The translations under genes and the position numbers were made by a program. Shown in pieces: positions 22,246 through 30,329 of a stretch of 32,520 bases of DNA; position 1 is the stretch's first letter; each line of letters starts with the position of its first letter. A model generated the notes under the pieces. The model worked only from the letters and a program-made list of their open reading frames with translations, searched no databases and was not told where the DNA came from. The stretch spans positions 1-32,520 of the forward strand of contig JBBQER010000043.1 in the NCBI GenBank assembly GCA_038320885.1. Reading direction: 5' to 3'. Source of the stretch: JBBQER01 sp038320885 (GTDB lineage Bacteria; Actinomycetota; Acidimicrobiia; IMCC26256; PALSA-610).

Positions 22246-22871
22246 CAGCGCACCTTGAATCCGAGAACGTCGGCGAGCTCGGCGAGCGCGACGTCGGGAT
22301 CACTGACCTTGATCGTGGTCATGCCCATCGCCCGCGCCGGCTTGAGGTTGATGCCGAGATCATCGAGGAACACGGCATCGGGCGCGTCGACCCCGAGCTT
22401 GATCAGCGCGAGCTCGTAGATGCGCGGGTCGGGCTTGCGCAGCCCCACCACGGCCGACTCGATCACAACGTCGAAGCCGAGGTCGTTGCCGGTCGGCGGG
22501 AACTCCGCGCCGTCGGGCCGGGGCCAGTTGTTCGTGAGCGCCGCGGTACGCAGTTTTGCCGCGCGGATCCGGCGGATCGCGGTCGCCATCGCGGGCCGCG
22601 GCCCGAAGCCGCTCGCGACCGTTGCCATGAGCTTCGCGGCGTCGAGCTGGAAGCCCACTGCGAGCGCCTCGGCCTCGAGTTGGGCATGGAACTCGGGCAG
22701 CGGCAGCTCGCCGCGCTCGAGCGCAGCCCACACGCCGGTCTCACTGCTGGTGCGGATGATGGCGCGCACGGTTCCCTCGGGGAAGCCGGCATCGAGGTCG
22801 TGCGCGTCGAACGCCTCGAACGGCGACGGGAACACGACTCCACCGAGGTCGAAGATGACGGCCCGATGCAT
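22245..22871 (-). CDS. HAD-superfamily hydrolase (epoxide-hydrolase-N/ACAD10-like phosphatase)
   Basis: This 208-aa haloacid-dehalogenase-like phosphatase has motif I AVIFDLGGVVFPSPFEAF with nucleophile Asp8; the second Asp is Gly, as in the DxGGV subgroup related to the soluble epoxide hydrolase N-domain and ACAD10. Motif II is TAALTNNWP, motif III VVGLRKPDPRIYELAL, motif IV DAVFLDDLGINLKPARAMGM. It probably dephosphorylates a small metabolite. It heads an operon with the histidine phosphatase and a crotonase, and its leaderless-type promoter lies back-to-back with that of the Clp-N gene. Confidence 0.93.
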   Translation of the reverse strand: MHRAVIFDLGGVVFPSPFEAFDAHDLDAGFPEGTVRAIIRTSSETGVWAALERGELPLPEFHAQLEAEALAVGFQLDAAKLMATVASGFGPRPAMATAIRRIRAAKLRTAALTNNWPRPDGAEFPPTGNDLGFDVVIESAVVGLRKPDPRIYELALIKLGVDAPDAVFLDDLGINLKPARAMGMTTIKVSDPDVALAELADVLGFKVR

Positions 22872-22879
22872 GAGACGAG

Positions 22880-22914
22880 ACGCTAGTTGGCCGCGCCGAA
22901 GCCCGATCTAGGCT
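22880..22914. promoter_or_regulatory. Divergent leaderless promoters of the HAD operon (-) and the Clp-N/zinc-finger gene (+)
   Basis: On the minus strand TAGCGT (22885-22880) is 8 nt before the HAD ATG. On the plus strand TAGGCT (22909-22914) is 6 nt before the GTG at 22921. The whole intergenic gap is 49 bp, so the two polymerase sites overlap. Confidence 0.5.
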
Positions 22915-22920
22915 GCAGTC

Positions 22921-23940
22921 GTGTTCGAGCGCTTCACGGACCGGGCCCGACGCGTGGTGGTTCTCGCGCAGGAGGAAGCTCGTCTGCTCGATCACAACTA
23001 CATCGGCACCGAGCACATCCTGCTCGGCCTCATCCAGGAGGGTGAGGGCGTTGCCGCGCAGGCGCTCGAGGCACTCGAGATCTCGGTCGCCGACGCACGC
23101 GCGCGGGTAGTCGCGATCATCGGACACGGTTCGGTTGAACCGTGCGGTCACATCCCGTTCACGCCGCGCGCGAAGAAGGTGCTCGAGCTCTCGCTGCGGG
23201 AAGCGCTCCAGCTCGGGCACAACTACATCGGCACCGAGCACATCCTGCTCGGCCTCCTTCGCGAGGGTGAGGGCGTCGCGGCCCAGGTGCTCACGAGCCT
23301 CGGCGCCGACCTCCCGGCGGTGCGCGCGCAGGTGATCCAACTCCTCTCGGGCCCAGGGCGCGACGTGTTGACACTGAGAGTTTCCGCCCCGACGGTCCCG
23401 ACCGAACCGGCGCCCCACTGTTCCCTTTGTGGACGCGACCTGTGGGAGGTCGATCACTACGCCGGCGGTGCCGGAGCGTTCATCTGCGAGGTATGCATTG
23501 CGGCGGCGCACGCTGCGCTCGAAGGCGCAAGTCTCGACGTGCAACTCCTCACCTTGCCGCCTCGCGTGTTCGGCGCGGCGCACGCAAAAGATCCCGAGGC
23601 GCTCGCGAAGGTCGAGCTGGCGCTGAACATGGTCTTCGGTTCGTTGTTGAGCGGTGAAGCCGCCGACTACATCGAAGACAGTGAGCAACTCCTCCCGATC
23701 CTGTTGGGTGCCGCGGATCGGTTCGCCGACATCCGCGTCTCGGAGGTAGTGGTCGAGCGGGTTCGGTTCGACAGGACGGGAAGCGGCGCTGTGGTCGCGT
23801 TCGCACTGGGCCTCACCAACGGGACGCGCTTCCTGCTGGAAGGCCGCGTCGTGGCGGGCACTAACAATTGGGTCGTGACGCGACGGACGATCGCCGACGT
23901 CCTGCGTCTCGGGGGCATAGAGATCCCACTGAAGGATTAG
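22921..23940 (+). CDS. AAA-less protein with double Clp N-domain and ClpX-type C4 zinc finger
   Basis: This 339-aa protein has three parts. Residues ~1-66 and ~77-143 are two Clp_N repeats nearly identical to ClpC (MFERFTDRARRVVVLAQEEA, HNYIGTEHILLGL in both). Residues 165-196 form a ClpX zinc-binding domain, Cys167-SLC170 and Cys189-EVC192, with the same CxxC-x18-CxxC spacing as E. coli ClpX (FICEVC versus FICDEC). Residues ~200-339 are an unassigned, strand-rich C-terminal domain that faintly recalls SnoaL-like folds. There is no Walker A or B and no AAA+ module, so it cannot unfold proteins itself. By analogy with mycobacterial ClpC2 it may bind substrates, adaptors or toxins for Clp. Single gene, GTG start on a leaderless-type promoter. 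Confidence 0.9.
   Translation: MFERFTDRARRVVVLAQEEARLLDHNYIGTEHILLGLIQEGEGVAAQALEALEISVADARARVVAIIGHGSVEPCGHIPFTPRAKKVLELSLREALQLGHNYIGTEHILLGLLREGEGVAAQVLTSLGADLPAVRAQVIQLLSGPGRDVLTLRVSAPTVPTEPAPHCSLCGRDLWEVDHYAGGAGAFICEVCIAAAHAALEGASLDVQLLTLPPRVFGAAHAKDPEALAKVELALNMVFGSLLSGEAADYIEDSEQLLPILLGAADRFADIRVSEVVVERVRFDRTGSGAVVAFALGLTNGTRFLLEGRVVAGTNNWVVTRRTIADVLRLGGIEIPLKD
22993..23256 (+). repeat. 39-bp perfect direct repeat inside the Clp-N gene
   Basis: The 39 bases at 22993-23031 recur without change at 23218-23256, an offset of 225 bp (75 codons). They encode HNYIGTEHILLGL in each Clp_N repeat. Identical codons suggest recent internal conversion. Confidence 0.9.
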
Positions 23941-23946
23941 CGAGGA

Positions 23947-25569
23947 TCAGGACCTGTCGGGATCGATCAGCACGCCGGGGTTGAGGATTCCGGCGGGGTC
24001 GAGGGCCTGCTTGGCGGCGCGCAGCGCGTCGGCGAAGGGCTCCGGTCTCTGGCGGTCGTACCAGCGCCGGTGATCCCGTCCGACCGCGTGGTGGTGGGTG
24101 ATCGTGCCGCCGGATTGGATGATCGCGTCGGCGGCCGCGGCCTTGATCGCCGCCCACTGCGCGAGCTGTTCCGGCTCCTCGCCCAGCGCGAGCACGGTGA
24201 AGTAGGGCGCCGGGCCGTCGGGATACACGTGGGTGAACCGGCAGGTGATCACGGCCGGCCACGCACCCGCCGCCTCGGCGGTGTCGAGGGCGGCGGTCGT
24301 GACCGCGTCGTGGAGCGCGTCGAACCCGTCCCACGTGCACGCGGTCTCGAACGTCTCGCTGATGACGCCGAGCGCGACGATCGCGTCACGCGTGTAGGGC
24401 GCGCGCACGAACGCGTTGCGCCAGCTGCCCGCCGCACCTTCGCGCACGCCGGTTGCCTCGCTGCCGTCGCGTACCACGATCGCGTCGGCGGCGACCCGGC
24501 CGCCGTGATCGCGCGCACATTCGACCGCACGCGCGATCGCGGCGTCGAGCGGATGATCCGCCGACTCGAACGCGATAAGGAGGAGCGTGTCCCCCTGGTC
24601 GTCCGTACCAGTCAGTTGCGCTTCGAGCGGATCGAGCAATCGACAGTTGGCGGGGTGGAGGCCCGACTGTGCGATGGCGCGGGCCGCGTCGACTCCCGCG
24701 CCGAACAACGAGAAGCGGGCAGTTGCCGAGGCGCGGAACGTCGGCCGGTCCTGGAGGCGCATCCACGCTTCGGTGATCACTCCGAGCGAGCCCTCCGAGC
24801 CGAGGAGCATGCGGTCGGGGGAGGGACCGGCGCCGGAACCGGGAAGCCGCCGGCTCTCCCAGATGCCGCGCGGCGTGACCGCGCGGATCGACTCGACGAA
24901 GTCGTCGATGTGCGTGTGGAGCGTCGCGTAGTGGCCACCCGATCGGGTCGCGATCCAGCCGCCGAGTGTCGAGAACTCGAACGACTGGGGAAAGTGGCGC
25001 AGCGTGAGGCCGTGCGGGCGGAGTGCGTCCTCGAGCGCGGGACCGTATATACCTGCTTGCACCCGCGCCGCGCGCGACGTGTGGTCGATCTCGACGATCC
25101 GGTCGAGCGCGCGGAGGTCGATGCTGACCGCGCCGGTGTAGGTGTCGTCGACGTCGCACTCCACGCCGCCGACCACCGACGATCCGCCGCCGTAGGGGAT
25201 GGCGGCGATGCGCGATTCGCTGCACCAGTCGAGCAGCGAGACGATGTCGTCCTCGTTCTGCGGGATCGCGACGAGATCGGGCGGTTGCGAGAAGTCGCGG
25301 TGCAGCGCGCGCCAGATGTCACGAAACGACTTGCCGTACGTGTGGCCCGCGCGTTCCTCGGGGTCGACGGTGCAGAGGTGCGCGAGCGAATCGGGAGGCG
25401 CCACCCGCGGCGCGCGGAGATCGAGTTCGTCGACGGTGGGCGGATCGATCGGCGTGCGAGGCTCGGCACCGAAGCGGGCGGCGATGGTCTCGCCCATCTT
25501 CTCCTGCTGGATCCGGTCCGGTCCGGCGCCTTCGACGCCCCAGCCCCAGAACCGGCGCTTCGCAGGCAT
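23947..25569 (-). CDS. FAD-binding oxidase, alkyl-DHAP-synthase-like
   Basis: This 540-aa flavoprotein starts with PAKRRFWGWGVEGAG. A PCMH-type FAD domain follows (residues ~100-275), with AIPYGGGSSVVGG, FPQSFEFSTLGGWIATRSGG and LLGSEGSLGVIT. The cap and C-terminal FAD-oxidase domain carries the alkyldihydroxyacetonephosphate-synthase triad motif THHHAVGRDH (His492-494) and ends LDPAGILNPGVL. ADHAPS makes the ether bond of ether lipids; many bacterial relatives have unknown substrates, so the name is a family call only. ATG 25569 is 5 bp after the EchA20-like stop; the longer upstream frame is a shadow of that gene. Confidence 0.9.
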   Translation of the reverse strand: MPAKRRFWGWGVEGAGPDRIQQEKMGETIAARFGAEPRTPIDPPTVDELDLRAPRVAPPDSLAHLCTVDPEERAGHTYGKSFRDIWRALHRDFSQPPDLVAIPQNEDDIVSLLDWCSESRIAAIPYGGGSSVVGGVECDVDDTYTGAVSIDLRALDRIVEIDHTSRAARVQAGIYGPALEDALRPHGLTLRHFPQSFEFSTLGGWIATRSGGHYATLHTHIDDFVESIRAVTPRGIWESRRLPGSGAGPSPDRMLLGSEGSLGVITEAWMRLQDRPTFRASATARFSLFGAGVDAARAIAQSGLHPANCRLLDPLEAQLTGTDDQGDTLLLIAFESADHPLDAAIARAVECARDHGGRVAADAIVVRDGSEATGVREGAAGSWRNAFVRAPYTRDAIVALGVISETFETACTWDGFDALHDAVTTAALDTAEAAGAWPAVITCRFTHVYPDGPAPYFTVLALGEEPEQLAQWAAIKAAAADAIIQSGGTITHHHAVGRDHRRWYDRQRPEPFADALRAAKQALDPAGILNPGVLIDPDRS

Positions 25570-25574
25570 GATCG

Positions 25575-26336
25575 TTACGCGTCGTCGCGCAGAGTCGCGT
25601 CGCGCTTGTCGACGAACGCCTGGCGGAGCTCGTCGCTGTCGCCCCACAGGTTGAGCTCGAAGGTGAAGCCCTGCTCGGCGCGGTACGAGCGCTTCACGTC
25701 GACCGGGTCGATCAGGTTCAGCGACTCCTTGGCCCGGCGCATCACGATCGGGCTCTTGGCGGCGATCACGTTCGCGATCTCGAGCGCGGTGTCGTAGAGC
25801 TTGGCTCGCGGAACAACGCGCTCGACGGTGCCGAACGCGAGCAGCTCGGGCGCGGTGATCATCGAGCCCAGGAAGAACATCGCGCGCAGCTTGTGCTGCG
25901 GGACGAAGCGGGCGAGGTGGGTCGCGACGCCGAGCGCGCCCCGATCGACCTCGGGCAGCCCGAAGGTCGCGTCGTCGGACGCGACCACGATGTCGGCGTT
26001 GCCCGCGAGCCCGACGCCGCCGCCGAGACAGAACCCGTGGACCGCGGCGATCACCGGGACCGCGCAGTCGTACACCGCGCCGAACGCCTCCCAACAACCG
26101 CGGTTGACCTCCACCAGGCTCTGGTTGGTGGAGTCGGCAGCGAGCTCCTTGATGTCGACGCCGGCTTGGAAGCCCTTGCCGTCCGCGCACAGGACCACGG
26201 CGCGCACGTTCGGGTCACGCCCCGCGGTGCGCAACGCGTCGGCCAGCTCGAACCATCCGGCGACGGGAAGCGCGTTGACCGGCGGGTTGTCGATCGTCAC
26301 CGTCGCGATGTGGTCGCGCGTCTCGAAGCGGATCAT
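25575..26336 (-). CDS. EchA20-like crotonase (steroid C/D-ring hydrolase family)
   Basis: This 253-aa crotonase resembles M. tuberculosis EchA20 (Rv3550) along its length: VTIDNPPVNALPVAGWFELADAL, GKGFQAGVDIKEL, NRGCWEAFGAVYDCAVPVIA, GFCLGGGVGLAGNADIVVAS, DATFGLPEVDRGALGVATHL and EQGFTFELNLWG near the end. EchA20 hydrolyses a ring in the CoA thioester of the last two sterol rings during cholesterol breakdown. The resemblance is from recall of the family, not a search. It is followed 5 bp later by the flavoprotein gene and has a leaderless-type promoter. No other sterol genes are in view. Confidence 0.85.
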   Translation of the reverse strand: MIRFETRDHIATVTIDNPPVNALPVAGWFELADALRTAGRDPNVRAVVLCADGKGFQAGVDIKELAADSTNQSLVEVNRGCWEAFGAVYDCAVPVIAAVHGFCLGGGVGLAGNADIVVASDDATFGLPEVDRGALGVATHLARFVPQHKLRAMFFLGSMITAPELLAFGTVERVVPRAKLYDTALEIANVIAAKSPIVMRRAKESLNLIDPVDVKRSYRAEQGFTFELNLWGDSDELRQAFVDKRDATLRDDA

Positions 26337-26342
26337 GCGGGG

Positions 26343-26348
26343 AGACTA
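26343..26348 (-). promoter_or_regulatory. Leaderless-type -10 box of the EchA20-like operon
   Basis: On the minus strand TAGTCT lies 6 nt before the ATG at 26336. It touches the edge of dispersed repeat copy 2. Confidence 0.5.
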
Positions 26349-26408
26349 GAGCGAGCGTCGCGAGGCGGGTATCCCGCCGAACAGCGAGCGTGGCCGAGCG
26401 GCCCGGCG
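26347..26408 (+). repeat. Dispersed hairpin repeat, copy 2
   Basis: This copy matches copy 1 at 12596-12664, with small indels. The hairpin GGCGGG-TAT-CCCGCC (26364-26378) is perfect here. It lies between the EchA20-like promoter and the GH3 gene. The stretch 26409-26482 has no other recognisable feature beyond an in-frame extension of the GH3 reading frame. Confidence 0.75.
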
Positions 26409-26482
26409 ACGAAGCCGCCATGAGCGGAATCGCAGACGCAGCGCGGATGCGTCGACCCGGGGTCGGATGCGAGGATGCGGCC

Positions 26483-28951
26483 ATGAACGCACGCATCGAT
26501 CAGCTTGCGGGCGAGCTCACGGTTGACGAGAAGGCAGCGATGGTTGCCGGTGTCGACCTGTGGCACACGGCCGCCGTCCCGCGACTCGGGATTCCGGCCC
26601 TCAAGGTCACCGACGGGCCCGGCGGCGCGCGCGGCGAACGGTGGTCGGGACGGGCGTCGGCGTCGTTCCCGTGCGGCACTGCGCTCGGCGCGACCTGGAA
26701 TCCCGACCTCGTGCGCACGGTCGGCGAGCGCATCGGCGGCGAAGCCCGGCGCAAGGGTGCGCACGTGTTGCTGGCACCGACCGTCAACATCCACCGCCAC
26801 CCGCTCGCGGGCCGGAACTTCGAGTGCTACTCCGAGGATCCGTTTCTCTCGGCGCGCATGGCCGTCGCGTACATCGGCGGTGTGCAGTCGACCGGGGTCG
26901 GCTGTTCGGTCAAGCACTTCGTCGCGAACGATTCCGAGTTCGAGCGCATGACGATCAGCTCCGAAGTCGACGCCCGGACGTTGCGCGAGATCTCGCTCGT
27001 TCCCTTCGAGGCCGCGGTGCTCGAAGCCGGTACCTGGTCGGTCATGGCCGCGTACAACCGGTTGAACGGCGCGTATTGCAGTGAGCACCCGCTCCTCGTC
27101 GAGCTCTTGAAACGGGAGTGGGGATTCGACGGCGTGATCATTTCGGATTGGTACGGCACGCACAGCACGGTGCCGGCCGCGAACGCCGGTCTCGACCTGG
27201 AGATGCCCGGCCCCGCGCAATGGTTCGGGTCGCACCTCGCGGAGGCTGTCCGCGCGGGCGAGGTGGACGAGAAGGTGCTCGACGACAAGGTGCGGCGGCT
27301 GCTCGTGCTGCTCGAGCGCACCGGTGGCCTCGACCACCCCGATCCGGTCGACGAGCAGTCAATCGACGATCCCGAGGACCGTGCGGTCGCGCGTCGAGCC
27401 GCAAGCGAGAGCTTTGTGCTGCTGCGCAATCGGAACGACGCACTTCCGATCGCGGCGGTGAACGCGGCGGGAACGGGCGACGAGCTTCCGCTCCTGGCGG
27501 TGATCGGGCCGAACGCGGCGGTCGCGATGATCCAGGGCGGTGGGAGCGCGCGGGTGTCGGCGTTCACGCCCGTCACGCCGCTGACCGGCCTGCGCGACCG
27601 GTTCGGTGCGACGTTTCGCGTCGAGCACGAGCGGGGCTGCTCGAGCTACAAGCAGACGCCGATCCTCGACGACGGCGTGCTCGACGGACCGCTGGAGATC
27701 GCCTACCACGCTGGTCGCGAGCGCGCGGGCGAGCCGGTGCTGGTCGAGCCCGCGAATCGCGGTTGGTTCACGTTCACCGGCCCGTTCACACCCGAGGTGC
27801 CCGAAGAGTTCTCGATGCGTATCACCGGCACGCTCGTCGCGCCGGAGACAGGGGAGTGGACGTTCGGCCTGGTGCAGGTCGGCCGGGCCAAGCTCTCGAT
27901 CGACGGCGAGGTCGTTGTCGACAACTGGCAGCCGTCGGGGCGCAGCGACGCGTTCATGGGCTTCGGCAGTGCCGAAGTGACGGCGACGATCGATCTCGTC
28001 GCGGGCGAGCCCCACCGCCTCGTTGTCGAGTTCGTCCCCGCCGGTCCGTCGATGGGCGGTCTGGCGATCGGTTGCACCCCGCCCGCGCCGCCGGATCTCC
28101 TCGAACGTGCGGTCGCGCTCGCCACCCGCGCCGACATCGTCGTCTGCGTCGTCGGCACCGACGGCGATTGGGAGACCGAAGGCGTCGACCGCGATTCGAT
28201 GGTGCTCCCCTCTCCGCAAGACGAGCTCATACGCGCCGTCGCGGACGTGAACCCGCGGACAATCGTCGCGGTGAACGCGGCGTCACCCGTGGAGATGAGC
28301 TGGGGCGACGGCGTCGGCGCCATTCTCCAATGCTGGTTCGCCGGAGAAGAGTGGGGGAACGCGCTGGCCGACGTGCTTTCCGGCGATGTCTCACCGTCCG
28401 GGAAGCTCCCGACGACGTTCCCGGCTCGCATCGACGACACGCCCGCGTTCAAGAGCTATCCCGGTGAGGTCGGGAAGGTGCACTACGAGGAGGGTGTGTT
28501 CGTCGGGTATCGCTGGTACGACGCGCGCAACATCGAACCGCGCTTCTGCTTCGGGCACGGACTCTCGTACACCTCGTTCTCGCTGGAGCCGCCGTCGGTT
28601 TCCACCCGTGCGGTGAGCGTCGGACAGCTGGCCGCCGGTGCAACTGTTCGCATCGGCATCGGAGTTCGCAACACGGGCGCGCGGCGGGGCGCCGAGGTCG
28701 TGCAGTGCTATGTGCACGACGCGGAAGCGTCGGTCGACCGACCGATCCACGAGCTGAAGGCGTTCGCCAAGGTGTCGCTCGACGCGGGAGCTACCGACGA
28801 GGTGACATTGGTGCTCGACCGGCGGGCGTTCGCGTTCTGGGACGTCGATCGCAACGACTACACCGTGGAACCCGGTGAGTTCGAGCTCCGGATCGGCACC
28901 TCGTCACGCGCGATCGCGCACCGGGTGAAGCTTCGCGTCGACGGCAGTTAG
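26483..28951 (+). CDS. Glycoside hydrolase family 3 beta-glucosidase with PA14 insert
   Basis: This 822-aa enzyme has a GH3 N-domain (residues ~15-290; KVTDGPGGARGERW, GRNFECYSEDPFLSARM, CSVKHFVANDSE, nucleophile Asp222 in IISDWYG). A GH3 C-domain starting ~310 is split by a PA14 domain (~400-545; WFTFTGPFTPEVPEEFSMRI, GEWTFGL) and resumes with VGTDGDWETEGVDRDSM, holding the likely acid/base Glu near 564. A C-terminal Fn3-like domain ends it (RRGAEVVQCYVHD). This is the layout of PA14-containing yeast and bacterial beta-glucosidases. No signal peptide is visible, so it is probably cytosolic. ATG 26483 is chosen over earlier in-frame starts at 26390 and 26420, which lie in or next to the repeat; GAGG lies 8 nt upstream. 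Confidence 0.93.
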   Translation: MNARIDQLAGELTVDEKAAMVAGVDLWHTAAVPRLGIPALKVTDGPGGARGERWSGRASASFPCGTALGATWNPDLVRTVGERIGGEARRKGAHVLLAPTVNIHRHPLAGRNFECYSEDPFLSARMAVAYIGGVQSTGVGCSVKHFVANDSEFERMTISSEVDARTLREISLVPFEAAVLEAGTWSVMAAYNRLNGAYCSEHPLLVELLKREWGFDGVIISDWYGTHSTVPAANAGLDLEMPGPAQWFGSHLAEAVRAGEVDEKVLDDKVRRLLVLLERTGGLDHPDPVDEQSIDDPEDRAVARRAASESFVLLRNRNDALPIAAVNAAGTGDELPLLAVIGPNAAVAMIQGGGSARVSAFTPVTPLTGLRDRFGATFRVEHERGCSSYKQTPILDDGVLDGPLEIAYHAGRERAGEPVLVEPANRGWFTFTGPFTPEVPEEFSMRITGTLVAPETGEWTFGLVQVGRAKLSIDGEVVVDNWQPSGRSDAFMGFGSAEVTATIDLVAGEPHRLVVEFVPAGPSMGGLAIGCTPPAPPDLLERAVALATRADIVVCVVGTDGDWETEGVDRDSMVLPSPQDELIRAVADVNPRTIVAVNAASPVEMSWGDGVGAILQCWFAGEEWGNALADVLSGDVSPSGKLPTTFPARIDDTPAFKSYPGEVGKVHYEEGVFVGYRWYDARNIEPRFCFGHGLSYTSFSLEPPSVSTRAVSVGQLAAGATVRIGIGVRNTGARRGAEVVQCYVHDAEASVDRPIHELKAFAKVSLDAGATDEVTLVLDRRAFAFWDVDRNDYTVEPGEFELRIGTSSRAIAHRVKLRVDGS

Positions 28952-28968
28952 CGCGCTCCGAACGTCGA

Positions 28969-29358
28969 TCAGGTGGTGCTGACGATCAGGATCGAGCAGT
29001 TGGTCTTGTGCGCGATGCTGTTCGGCACGCTGCCGAGAACTCGACCCGCGCCGTGCATGCCCTTGTTGCCGACGACGATGAGGTCGGCGTCGACCTCGCC
29101 CGCGACTCGCAGGATCGCAGCGGCCGGATCTCCGGGGAGCGCGTGCGTCCGAATCGGCAGCGGCGACGACAGCGCGATCGACTCGAGATAGCCCTCCGCG
29201 TGCTGGCGCTCGGGTGAGGCCGGGCCGGTGTCGCTGCCCGAGAACGCGGTGACGAGATGCAGCTCGGCCCCCAGCTTCGTCGCCAGCTCGATCCCGTGGC
29301 GGGCCGCGGTCTGCGCGGTCTCGACTCGTGCGACGCCCACAACGATTCGCTGGTACAT
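28969..29358 (-). CDS. Universal stress protein (UspA family)
   Basis: This 129-aa single-domain Usp starts MYQRIVVGVARVETAQTAARHGIELA, with the alpha/beta nucleotide-binding fold. It shows DADLIVVGNKGMHGAGRVLGSVPNSIAHKTNCSILIV, including the G-2x-G-9x-G(S) ATP-binding signature, so it belongs to the ATP-binding type. These proteins help survival in stress or dormancy by unclear means. A clear GGAGGT (29368-29363) lies 4 nt before the ATG. It converges on the GH3 gene, 17 bp apart, and is divergent from the LLM gene with a 35-bp gap. Confidence 0.94.
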   Translation of the reverse strand: MYQRIVVGVARVETAQTAARHGIELATKLGAELHLVTAFSGSDTGPASPERQHAEGYLESIALSSPLPIRTHALPGDPAAAILRVAGEVDADLIVVGNKGMHGAGRVLGSVPNSIAHKTNCSILIVSTT

Positions 29359-29393
29359 GGTGACCTCCCGATGCGAAGTGCGATCATCCTTGC

Positions 29394-30308
29394 ATGACCC
29401 GCCCCACTCTCACTATTGGACTGGCCAACTACGGATCGCTCTTCCCCGCCGAGGAGTGGTACCGGTTCGTCGATCTCGCGCGCGCGGCCGACGACGCGGG
29501 TGTCGACCGGATCGTGGTGGTCGACCACGTCGTGATGGGCCCCCACACCGAGAACTACGCGTGGGGCACCTTCCCCGTTCCGCCCGAGGCGCCGTGGTAC
29601 GAGCCGCTGGTCGTGCTGGCCGCGATCGCGTCGGCAACAACTCGCGTGCGGCTCGCGACCGGCATCCTGATCGCCCCGCTGCGCCCGGCGGTCCTGCTGG
29701 CCAAGCAGGCGGCGACGCTCGATGTTCTCTCCCGGGGCCGGCTCGACCTCGGTGTCGGCACCGGATGGCAGCGCGAGGAGTACGACGCCGAAGGCATCGA
29801 CTTCTCCCGCCGCGGGCAGCTGCTGAGCGACACGCTCGCGGCGTGCAAGGTGTTGTGGCGCGACACGCCGGCCGCGCTCGACACGCCCACCGTGAAGTTC
29901 CACGACGTCTACTGCGAGCCCAAGCCGTTGCAGCCCGGTGGCGTGCCGCTGTGGATCGGCGGCTCGCTGCGGCCCAACCTCCCGCGGATCGTGGAGTGGG
30001 GCGACGCGTGGATCCCGATCATGGGCGCCACCCTCGAAGCCATCGCCGACGGCGCCGAGCAGATCAAGCAAGCGTGGTCGGCGGCCGGCCGCGATCCGGG
30101 AACGTTGCAGGTGCAGGCTCCCCTCCGCATCGAGCGGGGCGGTGACGACCGACCTGATCTCGCGCGGAGCATGGCCACCGTTCCCGACCTCGTGGCCGCG
30201 GGCGCCACCGACGTGCACGTGACCTTGCGCGCGTTCAACCGCGATCCCGCTGACGCCCCCGCGGTGTTCGCGGAGATCGTCCGCCGGTTCGCCGACGCAG
30301 CGACGTGA
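29394..30308 (+). CDS. LLM-class (F420-dependent-type) flavin/deazaflavin oxidoreductase
   Basis: This 304-aa bacterial luciferase-like TIM barrel contains LTIGLANYGSLFPAEEWYRF, ADDAGVDRIVVVDHVV, ATTRVRLATGILIAPLRPAVLLAKQAATLDVLSRGRLDLGVGTGWQREEYDAEG, PLWIGGSLRPNLPRIVEWGDAWIPI and a final variable part. The pattern is that of the TIGR03619-type F420 group, common in Actinomycetota. The cofactor (F420 or FMN) and substrate cannot be proved from sequence. The start ATG lies 6 nt after GATCAT, a weak -10-like element, with no ribosome site. A 28-bp gap follows to the next gene, which has its own promoter. Confidence 0.92.
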   Translation: MTRPTLTIGLANYGSLFPAEEWYRFVDLARAADDAGVDRIVVVDHVVMGPHTENYAWGTFPVPPEAPWYEPLVVLAAIASATTRVRLATGILIAPLRPAVLLAKQAATLDVLSRGRLDLGVGTGWQREEYDAEGIDFSRRGQLLSDTLAACKVLWRDTPAALDTPTVKFHDVYCEPKPLQPGGVPLWIGGSLRPNLPRIVEWGDAWIPIMGATLEAIADGAEQIKQAWSAAGRDPGTLQVQAPLRIERGGDDRPDLARSMATVPDLVAAGATDVHVTLRAFNRDPADAPAVFAEIVRRFADAAT

Positions 30309-30323
30309 GCGGAAGCGGCGCAC

Positions 30324-30329
30324 TACGGT
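30324..30329 (+). promoter_or_regulatory. Leaderless-type -10 box of the 372-aa gene
   Basis: TACGGT lies 7 nt before the GTG at 30337, with no ribosome site. Confidence 0.45.

Noticed and set aside
24070..25797. 575-codon plus-strand open frame
   Set aside because: Antisense shadow of the FAD oxidase and EchA20-like genes; low-complexity composition typical of high-GC antisense frames.
26390..26482. Longer N-terminus of the GH3 protein from GTG 26390 or ATG 26420
   Set aside because: That stretch is repeat DNA and low-complexity sequence; GH3-like sequence begins after ATG 26483, which has GAGG 8 nt upstream.
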